A stretch of DNA of 64,000 nt. It comes from Virgisporangium aurantiacum. Lineage in GTDB: Bacteria; Actinomycetota; Actinomycetes; Mycobacteriales; Micromonosporaceae. The stretch covers positions 434,001-498,000 of the forward strand of contig NZ_BOPG01000012.1 of assembly GCF_016863635.1 (NCBI RefSeq), given 5' to 3'. A program made the translations under genes and the position numbers. The notes below the pieces were generated by a model. That model ran no database searches and was not told the origin of the DNA. It worked only from the letters and a program-made list of their open reading frames with translations. This document shows, one piece after another, positions 51,040-61,948 of this stretch (the first letter of the stretch is position 1; every line of letters starts with the position of its first letter).

Positions 51040-53745
51040 TCACCCGTCGACATCGGGCGATGGTCCCCGGGACAGTGCCGGCGACAGGGCCCGCACGTAC
51101 GTGTCCGGTTCGTCGAGGGCCGGGGCGAGCCGCAACTTGACGTCGACCGCCAGCACCCCGCGGGCACTGGCGAGCACGGGGTTGAGGTCGAGCTCGGCGA
51201 CCTCGGGCAGGTCCTCGGCGAGCCGCCCCACGCGCGACAGCAGATCCTCCAGCGCCCCGGTGTCGGCCGGCGGCACGCCCCGGTAGCCGGTGAGCAGCGG
51301 GGCGCCGCGCAGTGACCGCCACATCGCCGCGGCGTCGGCGTCGGTGACCGGGAGCAGCCGGAACGCGCGGTCGCCCAGCAGATCGGTGTGCACCCCGCCG
51401 AGGCCGACCATCACGAGCGACCCGAAGAGCCGGTCGTGCACGACACCGGCGACGAGTTCGGCGCCGGCCTCGGCCATCGCCTGGACCACCACAGTCGGTT
51501 GCTCCTGTCGCAGGGCCAGGCCGATCGCGGTGTACGCGGCGCGGACGGCGGCGGCGTCGGCCAAGTTGAGCCAGACCGCGCCGACGTCGCTCTTGTGGAC
51601 GACGTCGGGATCGGCCGCCTTGACCACGACCGGATAGCCGGTCTCGTCGGCGACCGCGACGGCGGCGTCCGCGCCCCGTGCCACGGCCGTCCGCACCACC
51701 GGAATGCCGTAGCAGGCCAGCAGGTCGCGGGCGGTTTCGGCGCCCTGCCAGCCACCGCCGGCGGCGAGCGCCGTGGCGACGATCGACCGGGCCCGATGAG
51801 CGTCCACCTGGGACAGTTCCGGCTGGCGACCGAGCGGCTCGCGGCGCCAGGCCGCGTACCGGGCCGCCCGGCCGAGCGCCCGGACGGCGTCCTCCGGCAG
51901 CGGGAACACCGGCGCGCGGCGGGAGCCGAGCGTCGTCGGGGGCTGGGCCGCGCCCACCACGGCCACCGCGACGGGAAGCTCGGGGGCATCGTCGATCGCG
52001 GCGGCGAGCGCCGCCAGCGCACCCGCGATGTCGTTGCTGCGGGTGGCGACGAACGAGGCCACCACGGCGTCCACCTCGCCGCTGGCCGCGAGCGCCGCGA
52101 TCGACGTGGCGAGAGCCGCCGGGGTCGCCTCGGCACCGAGGTCGACCGGGTTGGCCACGCCGGCCGCCGACGGTGCGGCGGCGCGGATCCGGTCCCGCAC
52201 CCCGGCCGACAGCTCCGGCACCGCCAGACCGGCGGCGTCGGCCGCGTCGGCGGCCAGGATGTTGAGTCCGCCCGCGTTGCCGATGACGGCGAGCCGGTTT
52301 CCGGCCGGCAGCGGCTGGTCGGTGAGCATGCGGGCGGCGTCGAGCAGTTCGCCGAGGGTGTCGGTACGGATCACGCCCGCCTGCGCGAACAGCGTCTCCA
52401 CCGCGACGTCCGGCGCGGCCGCCGCCGCCGTGTGGGACGCACCCGCGCGCCGGCCGCCGCTGGACCGGCCGCTCTTGACCGCCAGGACAGGCTTGCGGCG
52501 GGCCAGCGCGCGGGCCGTCCAGGCGAACCGGCGCGGGTTGCCGAACGACTCCAGGTACAGCGCGACCGCCTTCGTCGCCGGGTCGTCGTACCAGTAGGCC
52601 AGCAGGTCGTTGCCGCTGACGTCGGCCTTGTTGCCCAACGAGACGAAGCTCGACACGCCTGCTCCGGTGCGTGCGGCCGACTCCAGGATCGCCACGCCGA
52701 CCGCGCCGGACTGCGACGCGATGGCGAGCCCGCCGGCCGGCGGGAGCGACGGCGCGAACGTGGCGCTCAGCCGCACGGCCGGGTCGGTGTTGACCACGCC
52801 GAGGCACTTGGGCCCGACGAGCCGCAGGCCGTGTGCCCGGGCCAACCGGACCATCTCGGCCTGCGCCGCCGCACCGGCCTCGCCGGTCTCCGCGAGACCC
52901 GAGGTGAGGATGACGGCGGCGCCGACACCGGCGGTGGCGCATTCCGCGACGACGTCCCTGGCCCGGTCGGCGGGCACGGCGACGACCGCGAGGTCGACCG
53001 GACCCGGAACGGCCGTGACGGACGGGTACGCCACCAGGCCGGCGATCTTCTCCGCGTGCGGGTTGACCGGGTACACCGGGCCGGTGAACCGGTCCGCCAG
53101 CAACGCCCGCAACACCTCGTGCCCGATGCCGCCGGGGTGGCGGCCGGCGCCGATCACCGCGACCGACCGGGGCGCCAGCAGCGGCCGGAGCGAGTGGTGG
53201 GCCGCGGTGCGGTCACGGGCGCACACCGCGGCCAGCGCGGCGGCGTCCGGGGTCGTCGGCACCCGGACCCGGGTCACGCCGAGCTCGTAGTCCATCGCCC
53301 GGTCGACCCCGGGTGCCAGGTCCCGGCTCACCCGCAGCATCATCGCGTTGTTCGGGAGCACCTCGCCGACGAGTTCGGCGATGCCGTGCCGGCGCGCCTC
53401 GGCCGCCAGTTGCTCCAGCAGCAACGTCCCGACCCCCTCGCCCTGGCGTACGTCGTCGACGAGCACCGCGAACTCGGCGTGGTCGGCGTCGGTCACCTCG
53501 TACGACGCGACCCCGATGGCGCGGCCGCTGTCGTCGGCGAGAAGGGCGAGATGCGTGCTGTCGTCGGTGCGGACCAGCCGCTCGACCTCACCCGACAGCG
53601 ACGGCGCGCCGCTGAAGAAGCGCAGGTAGCGGCTGCGTTCGCTGACGCGTTCGTGCAGCGCGAGCAGCTGATCGGTGTCTGCCGCGGTGACCGGCCGGAT
53701 CCGGACGACGGCGCCACGCGCCGTCAGTACGTCCACTGTGGACAT
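51040..53745 (-). CDS. GNAT acetyltransferase fused to ADP-forming acyl-CoA synthetase (Pat-like)
   Basis: 901 residues. N-terminal GNAT domain (1-165; VLVDDVRQGEGVGTLLLEQLA), then the NDP-forming acetyl-CoA synthetase array: CoA-binding (195-300; SVAVIGAGRHPGGIGHEVLRAL), ligase domain (SQSGAVGVAILESA, GASHTAAAA with a His near 438 at the phospho-His position), and a C-terminal ATP-grasp (about 660-895; GYPVVVKAADPDVVHKSDVG). The GNAT-first order matches actinobacterial Pat-type protein acetyltransferases that modify acyl-CoA synthetases. The retained His hints it could also make ATP plus acetate from acetyl-CoA. Divergent from phosphoketolase, with two DosR-type boxes. Confidence 0.9.
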   Translation of the reverse strand: MSTVDVLTARGAVVRIRPVTAADTDQLLALHERVSERSRYLRFFSGAPSLSGEVERLVRTDDSTHLALLADDSGRAIGVASYEVTDADHAEFAVLVDDVRQGEGVGTLLLEQLAAEARRHGIAELVGEVLPNNAMMLRVSRDLAPGVDRAMDYELGVTRVRVPTTPDAAALAAVCARDRTAAHHSLRPLLAPRSVAVIGAGRHPGGIGHEVLRALLADRFTGPVYPVNPHAEKIAGLVAYPSVTAVPGPVDLAVVAVPADRARDVVAECATAGVGAAVILTSGLAETGEAGAAAQAEMVRLARAHGLRLVGPKCLGVVNTDPAVRLSATFAPSLPPAGGLAIASQSGAVGVAILESAARTGAGVSSFVSLGNKADVSGNDLLAYWYDDPATKAVALYLESFGNPRRFAWTARALARRKPVLAVKSGRSSGGRRAGASHTAAAAAPDVAVETLFAQAGVIRTDTLGELLDAARMLTDQPLPAGNRLAVIGNAGGLNILAADAADAAGLAVPELSAGVRDRIRAAAPSAAGVANPVDLGAEATPAALATSIAALAASGEVDAVVASFVATRSNDIAGALAALAAAIDDAPELPVAVAVVGAAQPPTTLGSRRAPVFPLPEDAVRALGRAARYAAWRREPLGRQPELSQVDAHRARSIVATALAAGGGWQGAETARDLLACYGIPVVRTAVARGADAAVAVADETGYPVVVKAADPDVVHKSDVGAVWLNLADAAAVRAAYTAIGLALRQEQPTVVVQAMAEAGAELVAGVVHDRLFGSLVMVGLGGVHTDLLGDRAFRLLPVTDADAAAMWRSLRGAPLLTGYRGVPPADTGALEDLLSRVGRLAEDLPEVAELDLNPVLASARGVLAVDVKLRLAPALDEPDTYVRALSPALSRGPSPDVDG
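53731..53743. repeat. Dispersed 13-bp palindrome GTCCACNGTGGAC
   Basis: Exact copy at codons 2-5 of the GNAT/acyl-CoA synthetase gene (rare codon ACA on the coding strand). Confidence 0.6.
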
Positions 53746-53778
53746 GGGTCCAGGTTCACAGCCGCCGGGCCGGACCGA

Positions 53779-53794
53779 CAGGGACCTACGGTCA
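53779..53794. promoter_or_regulatory. DosR/DevR-type box
   Basis: CAGGGACCTACGGTCA. First of two boxes in the spacer between the divergent acyl-CoA synthetase and phosphoketolase genes. Confidence 0.6.
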
Positions 53795-53800
53795 TGATCT

Positions 53801-53816
53801 CAGTGACCTTGGACCT
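53801..53816. promoter_or_regulatory. DosR/DevR-type box
   Basis: CAGTGACCTTGGACCT, 22 bp from the previous one (two helical turns) and about 80 bp upstream of xfp. Confidence 0.55.
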
Positions 53817-53892
53817 GGCCGTTGCGCGCGCCTCCACCGCAGGATGTGCATAGGATTTCGCGAAGGACAAACTCCCCGGGGAGGAAACGGCA

Positions 53893-56292
53893 GTGATCGC
53901 CGACGAACTACTGGCAGCGCTCGCGAACCCGGACGACGGCGAGGTGGAACGGCTCGACACCTGGTGGCGGGCCAACAACTACCTGACGGTCGGGCAGATC
54001 TACCTGCAGGGCAACCCACTGTTGCGCGAGCCGCTGGCGCCCGAGCACATCAAGCCCCGCCTCCTCGGACACTGGGGCACCAGCCCCGGCCTGTCGCTGA
54101 TCTACGCGCACGTGTCACGGCTGATCTCCCGTACCGGGCAGCAGGCGATCTACCTGGCCGGGCCGGGCCACGGTGGCCCCGCGCTGGTGGCCGCCGGCTA
54201 CCTGGAGGGCACCTACAGCGAGATCTACCCGGACGTGTCGCTCGACGAGGCCGGCGTGCTCCGGCTGTTCCGCCAGTTCTCCAGCCCCGGCGGCATTCCG
54301 AGCCACGTCTCGGTGACCACGCCCGGCTCCATCCACGAGGGCGGCGAACTCGGCTACGTGCTCGTGCACGCGTTCGGTTCGGTGATGGACAACCCCGACC
54401 TGCTGGCTGTGGCCGTCGTCGGTGACGGCGAGGCGGAAACCGGTCCGCTGGAAGGGTCCTGGAAGGGCGTCTCGTTCCTCAACCCGGCGCACGACGGCGC
54501 GGTCCTCCCGATCCTGCACCTCAACGGCGCGAAGATCGCCGGGCCGACGGTGCTCGCCCGCAAGGACCCGGCCGAGGTGCGCTCGCTGTTCGAGGGCCAC
54601 GGCTACGACGTGCTCGAGGTCGGCGGCGACGACCTGCCCGGCATGCACCACCGGTTCGCGGCGACGCTCGCCGACGCCTACGGCCGCATCCGGAAGATCC
54701 AGGCCGCCGCCAGGAACGGTGACTGGGACGGCTCGCGGCCGCGGTGGCCGATGATCATTATGCGGACACCCAAGGGCTGGACCGGACCCGAGGAAGTGGA
54801 CGGCATCCGCGTCACCGGAACCTGGCGCTCGCACCAGGTTCCGCTGTCGGGCGTGCGCGACAACGCCGAGCACCTCGCGATCCTGGAGACGTGGCTGCGG
54901 TCGTACAAACCCGAGGAACTGTTCGACGATTCGGGTGCTCCCGTCGCGTCCATCAAAGATCTTGCCCCCGACGGCGACCTGCGGATGAGCGCCAGCCCGC
55001 ACGCGAACGGCGGCCGGATCACCAGGGACCTCGACCTGCCCGACTACCGCGACTACGCGATCGACGTGAACCGGCCGGCCGAGCAGCGGGCCGAGTCCAC
55101 CCGCAAGCTGGGTGAGCTGATGCGCGACATCTACACCCGCAACCCCGACCGGTTCCGGCTGTTCTGCCCCGACGAGACCAACAGCAACCGGCTCGGCGCG
55201 GTCTTCGAGGTCTCCGACCGCGGCTTCATGGAAGCGGTGACCGACGACGACGTGTCGATCAGCCGCGACGGCCGGGTGATGGAGGTGCTGTCGGAGCACA
55301 ACTGCCACGGCTGGCTCGAGGGTTACACGCTCACCGGCCGGCACGGCATGTTCGCCACCTACGAGGCGTTCGCGATGGTGTCGGCCTCGCAGACGGTGCA
55401 GCACGGCAAGTGGCTGCAGGAGGCGGCACACCTGCCGTGGCGGGCCAAGGTGCCCAGCCTCAACGTGCTGCTCACCTCCACCGCCTGGCGCAACGACCAC
55501 AACGGCTTCTCGCACCAGGGACCCGGCCTGATCCAGGTGGTGCTCAACCAGCGCGGCGACGTCTCCCGGATCTACCTGCCGCCCGACGCCAACTGCCTGC
55601 TGTCGGTGGCCAACCACTGCTTCCGGTCGCGGTCCTACGTCAACCTGATCGTCATCGACAAGCAGCCGCAACTGCAGTGGCTGACCATGGACCAGGCGAT
55701 CGAGCACTGCGCCCGCGGCGCCGGCATCTGGGACTGGGCCGGCACCGACGACGCCTCGTCCGACCCCGACATCGTGCTTGCCTGCGCCGGTGACGTGGTC
55801 ACCATGGAGACGGTCGCGGCGGCGCAGATCCTCAAGGAGAAGCTGCCCGGGTTCCGGGTGCGCGTGGTCAACGTCGTCGACCTCATGTCCCTGACCCGGC
55901 CCAAGGATCACCCGCACGGCATGTCTTCCACCTGGTTCACCGAGTTGTTCACGGATTCTGTCGACGTCGTCTTCGCGTTTCACGGCTACCCCGGCGCGAT
56001 CCACCAACTGGTGCACGGGCGGCCCGACGCCGACCGGTTCCGGGTGCGCGGCTTCGTCGAGGAGGGCACCACCACGACGCCGTTCGACATGACCGTGCGG
56101 AACCGCGCCTCGCGCTACCACCTCGTCATGGACGCGATCAACAACGCCAAGCGGCTCCCACGCGGCGCCAGCGACCTGAAGGCGTGGTGCGAGCGGCAAC
56201 TCGACAAGCACGCCGCGTACGTCGTGGAACACCTCGAGGACATGCCCGAGGTCCGCGACTGGTCCCTCGGCGACTGGGCCGAACAGGGCTGA
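53893..56292 (+). CDS. xfp: Xylulose-5-phosphate/fructose-6-phosphate phosphoketolase
   Basis: 799 residues, the usual length; GTG at 53893 with GGGGAGGA upstream. TPP enzyme that splits xylulose 5-P or fructose 6-P with phosphate to acetyl phosphate. Signatures: NNYLTVGQIYLQGNPLL, GHWGTSPGLSLIYAH, GPGHGGPALVAA, the TPP/Mg loop VVGDGEAETGPLEGSW, and ENCHGW-type EHNCHGWLEGY with HNGFSHQGPG. Acetyl phosphate could yield ATP without respiration, consistent with the two DosR-type boxes upstream and the divergent ADP-forming synthetase/acetyltransferase. Confidence 0.95.
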   Translation: MIADELLAALANPDDGEVERLDTWWRANNYLTVGQIYLQGNPLLREPLAPEHIKPRLLGHWGTSPGLSLIYAHVSRLISRTGQQAIYLAGPGHGGPALVAAGYLEGTYSEIYPDVSLDEAGVLRLFRQFSSPGGIPSHVSVTTPGSIHEGGELGYVLVHAFGSVMDNPDLLAVAVVGDGEAETGPLEGSWKGVSFLNPAHDGAVLPILHLNGAKIAGPTVLARKDPAEVRSLFEGHGYDVLEVGGDDLPGMHHRFAATLADAYGRIRKIQAAARNGDWDGSRPRWPMIIMRTPKGWTGPEEVDGIRVTGTWRSHQVPLSGVRDNAEHLAILETWLRSYKPEELFDDSGAPVASIKDLAPDGDLRMSASPHANGGRITRDLDLPDYRDYAIDVNRPAEQRAESTRKLGELMRDIYTRNPDRFRLFCPDETNSNRLGAVFEVSDRGFMEAVTDDDVSISRDGRVMEVLSEHNCHGWLEGYTLTGRHGMFATYEAFAMVSASQTVQHGKWLQEAAHLPWRAKVPSLNVLLTSTAWRNDHNGFSHQGPGLIQVVLNQRGDVSRIYLPPDANCLLSVANHCFRSRSYVNLIVIDKQPQLQWLTMDQAIEHCARGAGIWDWAGTDDASSDPDIVLACAGDVVTMETVAAAQILKEKLPGFRVRVVNVVDLMSLTRPKDHPHGMSSTWFTELFTDSVDVVFAFHGYPGAIHQLVHGRPDADRFRVRGFVEEGTTTTPFDMTVRNRASRYHLVMDAINNAKRLPRGASDLKAWCERQLDKHAAYVVEHLEDMPEVRDWSLGDWAEQG

Positions 56293-56299
56293 AGTCCCT
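56285..56299. promoter_or_regulatory. DosR/DevR-type box
   Basis: AGGGCTGAAGTCCCT, read in reverse as AGGGACTTCAGCCCT. Overlaps the xfp stop codon and lies about 90 bp upstream of the next USP gene. Confidence 0.55.
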
Positions 56300-56386
56300 T
56301 TGGCAGGGGGCGCAACGCCTCTCCCGGTACTCCTCCTTGATGGCGATACTGAGCTACAGGCCCGGGCTACCCATCGAGGAGGAGCC

Positions 56387-57232
56387 ATGAGAGCCGCGGA
56401 AGTCATCGTCGGAATCGACGCCTCATCGGAAAGCAGGCTCGCCCTGTGCTGGGCCGCCGCGGAGGCGCAGCGGCGCGGGTGCCGGCTGCAGATCGTCCAC
56501 GGGGTCCGCTCCCACTGGCCGGACTCGGCGCTCAGCCCGCAGCACGCCCACCTCGCCGCCCGGCACCAGGCCCCGAAGATCGTCGACGCGGCCCGGGCCG
56601 ACGTCCGGGAGTGGGCGCCGGGCGTCGAGGTCGACGCGCAGACCGAGGCCGGCGGCGGCGCCGCGGTGCTGATCGCCGCCGCACAGCCCGGTGACCTGGT
56701 GGTCGTCGGCAGCCGCGGCCACTCCGAGTTCACTGCCCTGCTGGCCGGCTCGACCTGCCAGCAGGTGGCCATGCACGCCCCCACGTCCGTGGTCGTCGTG
56801 CGCGGTCGCCCCGGCCAAGGGGTTGTCGCCGGGTTCGACGGCTCGTCGGACGACGTCCTCGCGGTCGCCTTCGAGATGGCCGACTCGCTGCGGTGCCCGC
56901 TGACGGTCCTCCGCGCGTTCCGGCCCTCGACGCCGGCCTGGCCGGCCGACGCCCCGCCGCCGGACGTTCTCAACGCCACCACCGCACAGGCCGCGCTCCG
57001 CGACGACCTGCAGGCGATCGTCATGCCGCTGGCCGAGAAGTACCCGGACGTGCGGGTCGAGGTGCAGGTCGCCGGCGGCAACCCGGCCCAGCTGCTCGTC
57101 GAGGCCTCCCGCGACGCGCAGCTCGTGGTGGTGGGTTCCCGCGGGCACGGCGGCTTCGCCGGCCTGCTGCTGGGATCGGTCGGGCTGCACCTGGTGCATC
57201 ACGCCGGCTGCCCGGTGCTGCTCGCCCGGTAG
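56387..57232 (+). CDS. Universal stress protein, tandem UspA domains
   Basis: 281 residues; ATG at 56387 after GAGGAGG. Two UspA domains (VIVGIDASSES with VVVGSRGHSEFTALLAGSTCQQV; VVAGFDGSSDD with VVVGSRGHGGFAGLLLGSVGLHL). The second has a full ATP-binding signature, the first a partly altered one. Separated from xfp by 94 bp that contain a DosR-type box. The next USP gene follows after 15 bp. Confidence 0.92.
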   Translation: MRAAEVIVGIDASSESRLALCWAAAEAQRRGCRLQIVHGVRSHWPDSALSPQHAHLAARHQAPKIVDAARADVREWAPGVEVDAQTEAGGGAAVLIAAAQPGDLVVVGSRGHSEFTALLAGSTCQQVAMHAPTSVVVVRGRPGQGVVAGFDGSSDDVLAVAFEMADSLRCPLTVLRAFRPSTPAWPADAPPPDVLNATTAQAALRDDLQAIVMPLAEKYPDVRVEVQVAGGNPAQLLVEASRDAQLVVVGSRGHGGFAGLLLGSVGLHLVHHAGCPVLLAR

Positions 57233-57247
57233 TGAGGGGTGACGACC

Positions 57248-57988
57248 ATGAGGAAGACCGACATCGTCGTCGGCGTCGACGGTTCCCCGGCGAGTTGGGA
57301 CGCGCTGTACTGGGCCGTCCACGAGGCCTACCGGTGGCGGGCCGACCTGCACGTGGTGACCGTCGACACGAGGTCGACCGACGACCGGCTGGCGCGGATG
57401 GTCGCCGACGCGCGGCGGCTGGAGCCGTCCGTGCGGATCACCGGGCACCTGATCCGTGGCGGGGGCGTCGCCGCCCTCCGGTGCCGCATGCTCGTGGTGG
57501 GTGGCGCGGGCGGGTTCAGTGCGGAGATCGCCGCCCACGCGACCGTTCCGGTGGTGGTGGTCCGCGGCCGGCTCGGCAGCGAGGAGAGCCCGATCGTGAT
57601 CGGCGTCGACGGGTCGGCCGGCGCCGAGGCCGCCCTCGCCGTCGGGCTGGGCGAGGCGCGGCTGCGCGGGTCCACGGTGATCGCCGCCTTCGCCTACGGC
57701 AGCGCCGGGCATCCGTGGCTCGGCCGTCCTCTCGGTGGCGGGTCCGTGCACTGCTCCGCCTATGCCGCGGTCGAGACGGCGGTGACGCCGTGGCAGGACA
57801 AGTTCCCCTGGGTCAGCGTCGAGACGATGACCACGGCCGAGCAGCCGCTACCGGTCCTCACCGGGCTGTCCAGTCACGCGCAGCTGCTCGTCGTCGGTGC
57901 GCAGGGCCACGACGCGTCCGAGTCCCTCGGGTCGGTCCCGGCGAGGCTCATGCACCGGGCGCACTGCCCGGTCATGATCGTGCGGTGA
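57248..57988 (+). CDS. Universal stress protein, shortened tandem UspA domains
   Basis: 246 residues from the ATG at 57248 (GAGGGG about 10 bp upstream; the in-frame GTG at 57239 would lie on that motif). The first UspA half is short (about 105 residues): the segment between strands 2 and 4 is trimmed and the ATP loop reads VVGGAGGFSAEIAAHAT. The second half also lacks the GLLLGS stretch (VVGAQGHDASESLGSVPARL). Probably a non-ATP-binding USP. Overlaps the convergent diguanylate cyclase by 17 bp. Confidence 0.88.
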   Translation: MRKTDIVVGVDGSPASWDALYWAVHEAYRWRADLHVVTVDTRSTDDRLARMVADARRLEPSVRITGHLIRGGGVAALRCRMLVVGGAGGFSAEIAAHATVPVVVVRGRLGSEESPIVIGVDGSAGAEAALAVGLGEARLRGSTVIAAFAYGSAGHPWLGRPLGGGSVHCSAYAAVETAVTPWQDKFPWVSVETMTTAEQPLPVLTGLSSHAQLLVVGAQGHDASESLGSVPARLMHRAHCPVMIVR

Positions 57989-59501
57989 CCGCGGATCCGG
58001 CGACCTCGGACTCGGCGACTTCGGTGCGGTTGCGGCCGCCGTGCTTGGCCGCGTACAGCGCGCGGTCCGCGCGGGCGACCAGCTCGTCCGACGTCTCCTC
58101 GCCGGTCCACTCGGCGGCGCCCGCCGAGAACGTCTGGCCGAGCGGGGTGACCGCGCGGAGCCGCTCCACCGTCTCCACCGCCTCGCCCAGCGGCGCGCCG
58201 GGCAGCAGCAGGATGAACTCCTCGCCGCCGTAGCGGGCCAGCTTGTCGACCGCGCGGATCTGCTCCTGCCAGGCGGCGGCCGCGCTCTTGAGCAGCCGGT
58301 CGCCGGCCGGGTGGCCGAACTCGTCGTTGAACCGCTTGAAGTGGTCCAGGTCGATCATGACGACGGTCATCGGCTCGCCGCTGCGCCGCGCCAGCTCGGT
58401 GGCGTGCGGCAGGTGGGTGGTCCAGTCGCGGCGGTTCGACAGGCCGGTCAGGGCGTCGGTGCGGGCCAGCTCGCGGAGCTGGCGCGACTGCGCCTCGATG
58501 TGCCGGACGAGGCCGGCCAGGCGGGTGACGACCAGCAGGAACAGCACCGTCGAGCTGGCGGCGATCGCGAACGCGTCGGTGACCTTGCCGCTCAGCGCCT
58601 GGGTGGTCAGCACCACCGGACCGACCAGCGCGGCGACGGTGAGCGCCACCAGCAGTGTCGGCCGCACCTGCATGCCGGATCCGGTGTCGAGGGGCTCGCC
58701 GAGCTGACGCATGCTCGGGTGCAGCGCGGCCGAGCCGATCGTCGCGAACACCGTCAGGAAGATCATGCTCATGCCGCTCTCCGCGAGGCCGGTCACCTCG
58801 AAGCCGGCCTGCGACCAGATCACCCAGAGGATGTCGCCGACGAGCAGCAGCCCCATCGCGCCGACGATCGCGCGCAGGGCGGGCAGCCGCCAGCCGCCGC
58901 GGATCAGCAGCCGCGTCGTCATCGCCAGCACGACCACGTCACCGATCGGGTAGCTCGCCACCACCACGTGCCCCACCAGCGTCAGCGACGCGTCGTGCAC
59001 GCTCGGCCGGATCACGTACACCCAGGAGAGCAGGGCGAGGCCGGCGGTGATGGTGGCGCTGTCGAGCGTCGCGGTCCAGTTGCCGCCGATCCGGTGCCGG
59101 CGCTGGACCACCAGCATGCCGGCCACCAGGCACGGGTACAGCGCCAGCCACAGCGCGTCGGCGATGCTCGGGTACGTCGGCCCCTGGAGCTGTTCGATCA
59201 GCGTGGCGACCGGGATGCCGGTGGTGTTGAGGAACACGCCGGCGGCGAAGAACAGCCAGGCCGCGCGGCCGGGCGGGCGGTACCGGAGGACGCCGAGGAC
59301 CGTCACGGCGGCGGCGCTCCACCCGATGGCGACCTGCCAGGCGGTACCGAGCCACGGATGGTCCGCGACAACCGGGTAGAACCCGATCATTCCGGCCATC
59401 ACGACGACGTACCCGACGAACATCCGCGATCTCACGCCGGGCAGATCGTCAGCGGACCGGCGGAACTGAGCCTGTCCGGCCCGGGGTGATCTGGCCGACA
59501 C
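57972..59501 (-). CDS. Membrane diguanylate cyclase (GGDEF)
   Basis: 509 residues. An N-terminal sensor of about nine hydrophobic helices (25-330), then a GGDEF domain with DALTGLSNRRDW, DLDHFKRFND, the active site YGGEEF (425-429) and the product-inhibition site RAVD (416-419), so synthesis of c-di-GMP with feedback control is expected. It sits 12 bp downstream of devS on the same strand and could be a third gene of the devR-devS unit, linking hypoxia sensing to c-di-GMP (inference). Confidence 0.92.
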   Translation of the reverse strand: MSARSPRAGQAQFRRSADDLPGVRSRMFVGYVVVMAGMIGFYPVVADHPWLGTAWQVAIGWSAAAVTVLGVLRYRPPGRAAWLFFAAGVFLNTTGIPVATLIEQLQGPTYPSIADALWLALYPCLVAGMLVVQRRHRIGGNWTATLDSATITAGLALLSWVYVIRPSVHDASLTLVGHVVVASYPIGDVVVLAMTTRLLIRGGWRLPALRAIVGAMGLLLVGDILWVIWSQAGFEVTGLAESGMSMIFLTVFATIGSAALHPSMRQLGEPLDTGSGMQVRPTLLVALTVAALVGPVVLTTQALSGKVTDAFAIAASSTVLFLLVVTRLAGLVRHIEAQSRQLRELARTDALTGLSNRRDWTTHLPHATELARRSGEPMTVVMIDLDHFKRFNDEFGHPAGDRLLKSAAAAWQEQIRAVDKLARYGGEEFILLLPGAPLGEAVETVERLRAVTPLGQTFSAGAAEWTGEETSDELVARADRALYAAKHGGRNRTEVAESEVAGSAVTARS

Positions 59502-59513
59502 GGTGCCGCGTGA

Positions 59514-61214
<1,701 letters not shown>

Positions 61215-61856
61215 CTAGAGCCGGTCGGTGCCGAACAGCTTCGCCGCCAGCACCGCGGCCTGGGTGCGCCGTTCCAGGCCGAGCTTCGCCAGCAGGCTGG
61301 ACACGTAGTTCTTGACCGTCTTCTCGGCCAGAAACATCCGGTTGGCGATCTCGCGGTTGGTGAGACCCTCGGCGACGAGGAGCAGGATCCGCCGCTCCTG
61401 ATCGGTCAGGTCGCGCAGCTCGTCGGGCTGCTCGGGGCCCTTGCGGATGCGCTCCAGCACCCGGGCGGTGACCGCCGGGTCGAGCAGCGACTGGCCGGCG
61501 GCGACCCGGCGGATCCCGTCGACCAGGTCGGTGCCGCGGACCTGCTTGAGGACGTAGCCGGCCGCACCGGCCATGATCGCGGCGAACAGCGCCTCGTCGT
61601 CCTCGTACGAGGTGAGGATCAGCGCCTTGATGGACGGGTCGACCGACCGGATGTCGCGGCACACGTCGATGCCGCTGCCGTCGGGCAGCCGCCCGTCGAG
61701 CACGGCGACGTCGGGCCTGAGGGCGGGGATGCGGTGCGTCGCGTCGACGGCCGAGCCGGACTCGCCGACCACCTCGATGTCGTCCTCCTGCTCCAGCAGG
61801 TCGCGCAGGCCGCGGCGGACCACCTCGTGGTCGTCAAGCAGGTAGACCCTGATCAC
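61215..61856 (-). CDS. devR: DevR/DosR dormancy response regulator (NarL/LuxR type)
   Basis: 213 residues from the GTG at 61856. A longer in-frame ATG at 61937 was rejected because it would run through a DosR-type box, and because this start gives exactly the DosR numbering: phospho-Asp D54, T82, K104, and DNA-contact residues K179, K182 and N183 in the recognition helix (AEKTVKNYVSSLL), plus T198. Receiver domain 1-120, linker, LuxR HTH 148-205. It should activate the many boxes in this window, including its own promoter region. Operon devR-devS. Confidence 0.95.
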   Translation of the reverse strand: MIRVYLLDDHEVVRRGLRDLLEQEDDIEVVGESGSAVDATHRIPALRPDVAVLDGRLPDGSGIDVCRDIRSVDPSIKALILTSYEDDEALFAAIMAGAAGYVLKQVRGTDLVDGIRRVAAGQSLLDPAVTARVLERIRKGPEQPDELRDLTDQERRILLLVAEGLTNREIANRMFLAEKTVKNYVSSLLAKLGLERRTQAAVLAAKLFGTDRL

Positions 61857-61915
61857 ATCCTCATTTCTACCGGATACGGCGCCGGATACCCACCGTTCCT
61901 CCGGCCCGTCCCATA

Positions 61916-61932
61916 CAGGTCGTTCGACCCTG
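61916..61932. promoter_or_regulatory. DosR/DevR-type box at the devR promoter
   Basis: CAGGTCGTTCGACCCTG, 60 bp upstream of devR and 17-35 bp before the divergent Acg-like gene. Suggests autoregulation. Confidence 0.6.
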
Positions 61933-61948
61933 AACAACCACGTCGTCG

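Noticed and set aside
51388..53853. Plus-strand ORF of 821 codons opposite the GNAT/acyl-CoA synthetase
   Set aside because: Arg/Gly/His-rich shadow without domain features.
54115..57081. Minus-strand ORF of 988 codons opposite phosphoketolase and a USP gene
   Set aside because: Low-complexity antisense frame; the plus strand carries unmistakable xfp and UspA motifs.
61857..61937. Upstream in-frame ATG extending DevR by 27 residues
   Set aside because: The extension has no receiver-domain similarity and overlaps a DosR-type box; the GTG at 61856 gives exact DosR residue numbering.
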